NCBI GenBank assembly: GCA_034509425.1
Contig: JAVTVJ010000076.1
Span: 1,550,001-1,614,000 of the forward strand
From: Eopsaltria australis
Taxonomy: Eukaryota; Chordata; Aves; Passeriformes; Petroicidae
Length of the DNA stretch: 64,000 nucleotides
Direction of reading: 5' to 3'
Position numbers and translations under genes: made by a program. Each line of letters starts with the position of its first letter. Positions within the stretch are counted from its first letter, which is position 1. The notes under the pieces were generated by a model. It had not been told where the DNA came from and did not search any database. It was given only the letters and a program-made list of their open reading frames with translations. Positions 61,671-64,000 of the stretch are shown piece by piece.

Positions 61671-64000
61671 ATGCTAGTAAGGACTAGTGTTGAGCTGAGT
61701 GTGGTTATGTGGTCATCCAGAAATACAAATTGCCTATTTTCACATAAAGCAATTAAAGGTTCCCTTCCTTTGCCTGAAGATTTCCCTTGTTTGAAAAAGC
61801 AATCTGTAATTTCCCACAGGCAATTGAAAGCCTCTCTTTCACACTCCGAAACACTCATAAAACAAGAGGTAGCAAATCACGTGGTCCAAAACCACTCTTA
61901 AATAATCTCCTACACCTCTAACAATAAGTTATTACTAGGTCATTAATAATTGCAGAATAGTTTTGAATTATCATGTTAACTACTTATTCTTCTGATTACT
62001 GTTAGTTAGAGCAAATGGGTTCAAATATTTCAAATATCCTCTCAAAGCCAAATGGGAGTTACCCATCTTTGATTTGAGAAAATGAAGCATGTCATCATGA
62101 AAAATAAAAATATTTATTTGTCTAAGTCTCACTGCAACTTCAGCAAGAAATTGATCCCCTCTCTCTTCATTGTGCATAATCAAACAAAATGCAAATGTGC
62201 CTTGAGTGGATAGCTTCCCCTTCCCACACTAGTCCATTTCTGCTTATAATTTGTTTACACTTAAAATTGGTTTACTTTACAAACCTACAGAAATATCCAT
62301 TTCACCAAATTCTAGTCAGCTGCATGTGAGCTTGCCCCAAATATTGTTTGTAGCAAGTGAAAATAAATTAAACATTTTTGGTGAAATTCTCATCTGATCT
62401 ATACCTCTGTGAAAAGCCATGACTTTAAATGCCTCTACCACTTTTCCAGACACTGGTATCAACATGGACTTTGTTCAGCTCTTGAGAAACTTCTTATCAC
62501 ACTGGTTTGAGAGACCTGGAAAAATTCAGCTAGACAGTTTAGTGGTCATCTGTGTAGGAACCAAACCTGTGAATATGGTGCAAAAAGGCTTCTATTAGAC
62601 ACCAGGATATTGATAGCACATCTTTTAATAAGTGGCTCAGTTTTCCTCTCTTGTTTTGTGGTCTGTGCTAGAGCAATAACCGTGAACAAAACCAAATTCA
62701 GCACAACTTGGCTCACTAATTTGTATTGGAATAACACGATTAAAAGAACACTCAATTTTATTCTGAGGTCACTATAAAAACCTGAAGTTTTCTATAAAAT
62801 CTGAGGTTTTGTAGAAACTACTGCAGCATTGTGAAACTTCCCAGGGCAAGCCCGCAACTTCCCATACTTACGTTAACTTCACAATACATTTGTTTCTTTA
62901 TGTTCCTCCTCTTCCACCCTTTAAAAGCATAACCACAACATTTCTATTTCTCATATGTCATTCTGCTTTCCTTTAAGATTATGTTCAATAATTCTGTCTA
63001 CTCTGAGTTCATTCACACTAAGAAATATAAACTCTGCTTATTTCTTCATGCAAGTATTTATCTTTCAACAGCCCTATAAACCCTTGTCACATCTTTGTTG
63101 TCTAGTATAAGGCAATCGTCCCCATTTTCTGCATCTTTCCATTTTACAAATAAATATACATAATTTCAACTAACTTTTCATAGTTGCACTGATTTTATAA
63201 AGAAGGAGTGTTTTAGGTATGATTTAATTTTCAAAGAAATCCTTCATGGGAGTTGATTCATTACATGATAATATTACATGTTAAACACGATACGGATATG
63301 TAACATAACAAGACAGGAAATAATAAGCTTTAAAAATTAGGTTAGAAGAATAATGGCTTTAAATGTTTCCTAAAATGAAAAGGGAGAAAAGGTTAGCAAG
63401 ATCATTTATGCAACAAAATAGTTATTGCAGTAAAGAGCCCTTCAAGAAGAAATGAAGACAAGTACAGACATTAACATATGGAATGAAAAAATCCAAGATC
63501 AAGGCACAGGTTACAAAACAGTAATAAGGCAACCCAGCAGTATTAGCACTGAAGATGACTGATCTGTGGAATAGGGTATAAAACCAGAATCAGGATTTCC
63601 TGCTTTGAATTTCTTCTATACTTCTCTCTTGCCACTTCTTTCACCTCTATTCCCACTTTGATTTTATGAGTATTCTATTTCTTCACCTTGCAAAAGACAA
63701 TGCTTCTTTAGGGCTCAATAAGTTGTGAGGGTTTTATGAGTTATTTTTGATCTACTGGTTAGAAAATTGATGAGTTTGTGTTTGAAACATCTCATTTCAT
63801 GTTCTTTTCAATTTGATTTTGCTGCTTAATATCTATGTCATTTAGTTTGAATTTTGCTGACATCCTAGCTGCTGGACCTTACTGTGCTCTGCTATGTTGA
63901 AAAGCCTTATGATATTGCATAACATTTATCTGAGTTGGTTAATTTAGAAAATCCTCAAAATAGAATAAAAAAAATCTGATGCCATTTTATTTAATGTGTT
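61671..64000. other. Unique AT-rich non-coding stretch
   Basis: No recognised gene or confident repeat. A string near 63117-63155 ('cgtccccattttctgcatct', 'ccattttacaaataaa') faintly resembles antisense MIR 3' sequence but is too short to call. Confidence 0.5.

Noticed and set aside
61980..62183. 67-codon minus-strand stretch with a somewhat helical, charged composition
   Set aside because: Considered as a hAT-transposase-derived fragment, but residue spacing did not match and it starts at a non-ATG codon.
63110..63160. Antisense MIR-like string
   Set aside because: Too short and AT-rich to separate from chance.

Overview
This window looks like non-coding bird (avian) genomic DNA. It is AT-rich and CpG-poor. 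Its interspersed repeats are dominated by 5'-truncated CR1 LINEs ending in the bird-typical ATTCTATG/ATTCTGTG tail, with a few endogenous-retrovirus LTR pieces and traces of old MIR-type SINEs. No mammalian L1 or Alu is seen. There is no operon structure, no rRNA or functional tRNA, no CRISPR array, and no open frame I can assign to a host protein. Every open stretch is at most about 150 codons, and the only recognisable protein similarity is reverse transcriptase inside CR1 copies. The window is best read as an intergenic region or a large intron. The bird group is inferred from repeat types by memory, without a database search.

Layout. 1-2.7 kb: unique AT-rich DNA with T tracts. 2.7-9.2 kb: three short CR1 tails (2701 -, 4824 +, 9066 -). 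9.2-17 kb: unique sequence. 17.0 kb: a perfect 98-bp (CTCCT)n array. 18.1-18.9 kb: a nearly complete solo ERV LTR with a probable 5-bp target duplication. 19-26 kb: unique sequence with a MIR-like SINE and a faint protein-like relic. 26.4 kb: a two-copy tandem duplication. 26.7-33.6 kb: three CR1 tails and a truncated LTR at 29.5 kb. 35.07-36.86 kb: a long, worn CR1 on the minus strand that reaches into its reverse-transcriptase region. 38.88-40.20 kb: a CR1 carrying a large internal inverted duplication, the most unusual structure here. 40.2-47.3 kb: unique sequence. 47.3-50.1 kb: a CR1 cluster with two elements tail to tail. 53.85-56.5 kb: an LTR fragment and a second, less certain LTR-like block. 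56.5-64 kb: unique sequence with MIR-like traces.

Function. No genes work together here. The possible functional content is regulatory: a few TAAT-rich or GC-contrasting blocks and short perfect palindromes that could be conserved elements, which only comparative alignment can test. I found no credible new biological system. The best leads are the inverted CR1 duplication and the unexplained minus-strand protein-like relic near 22 kb.
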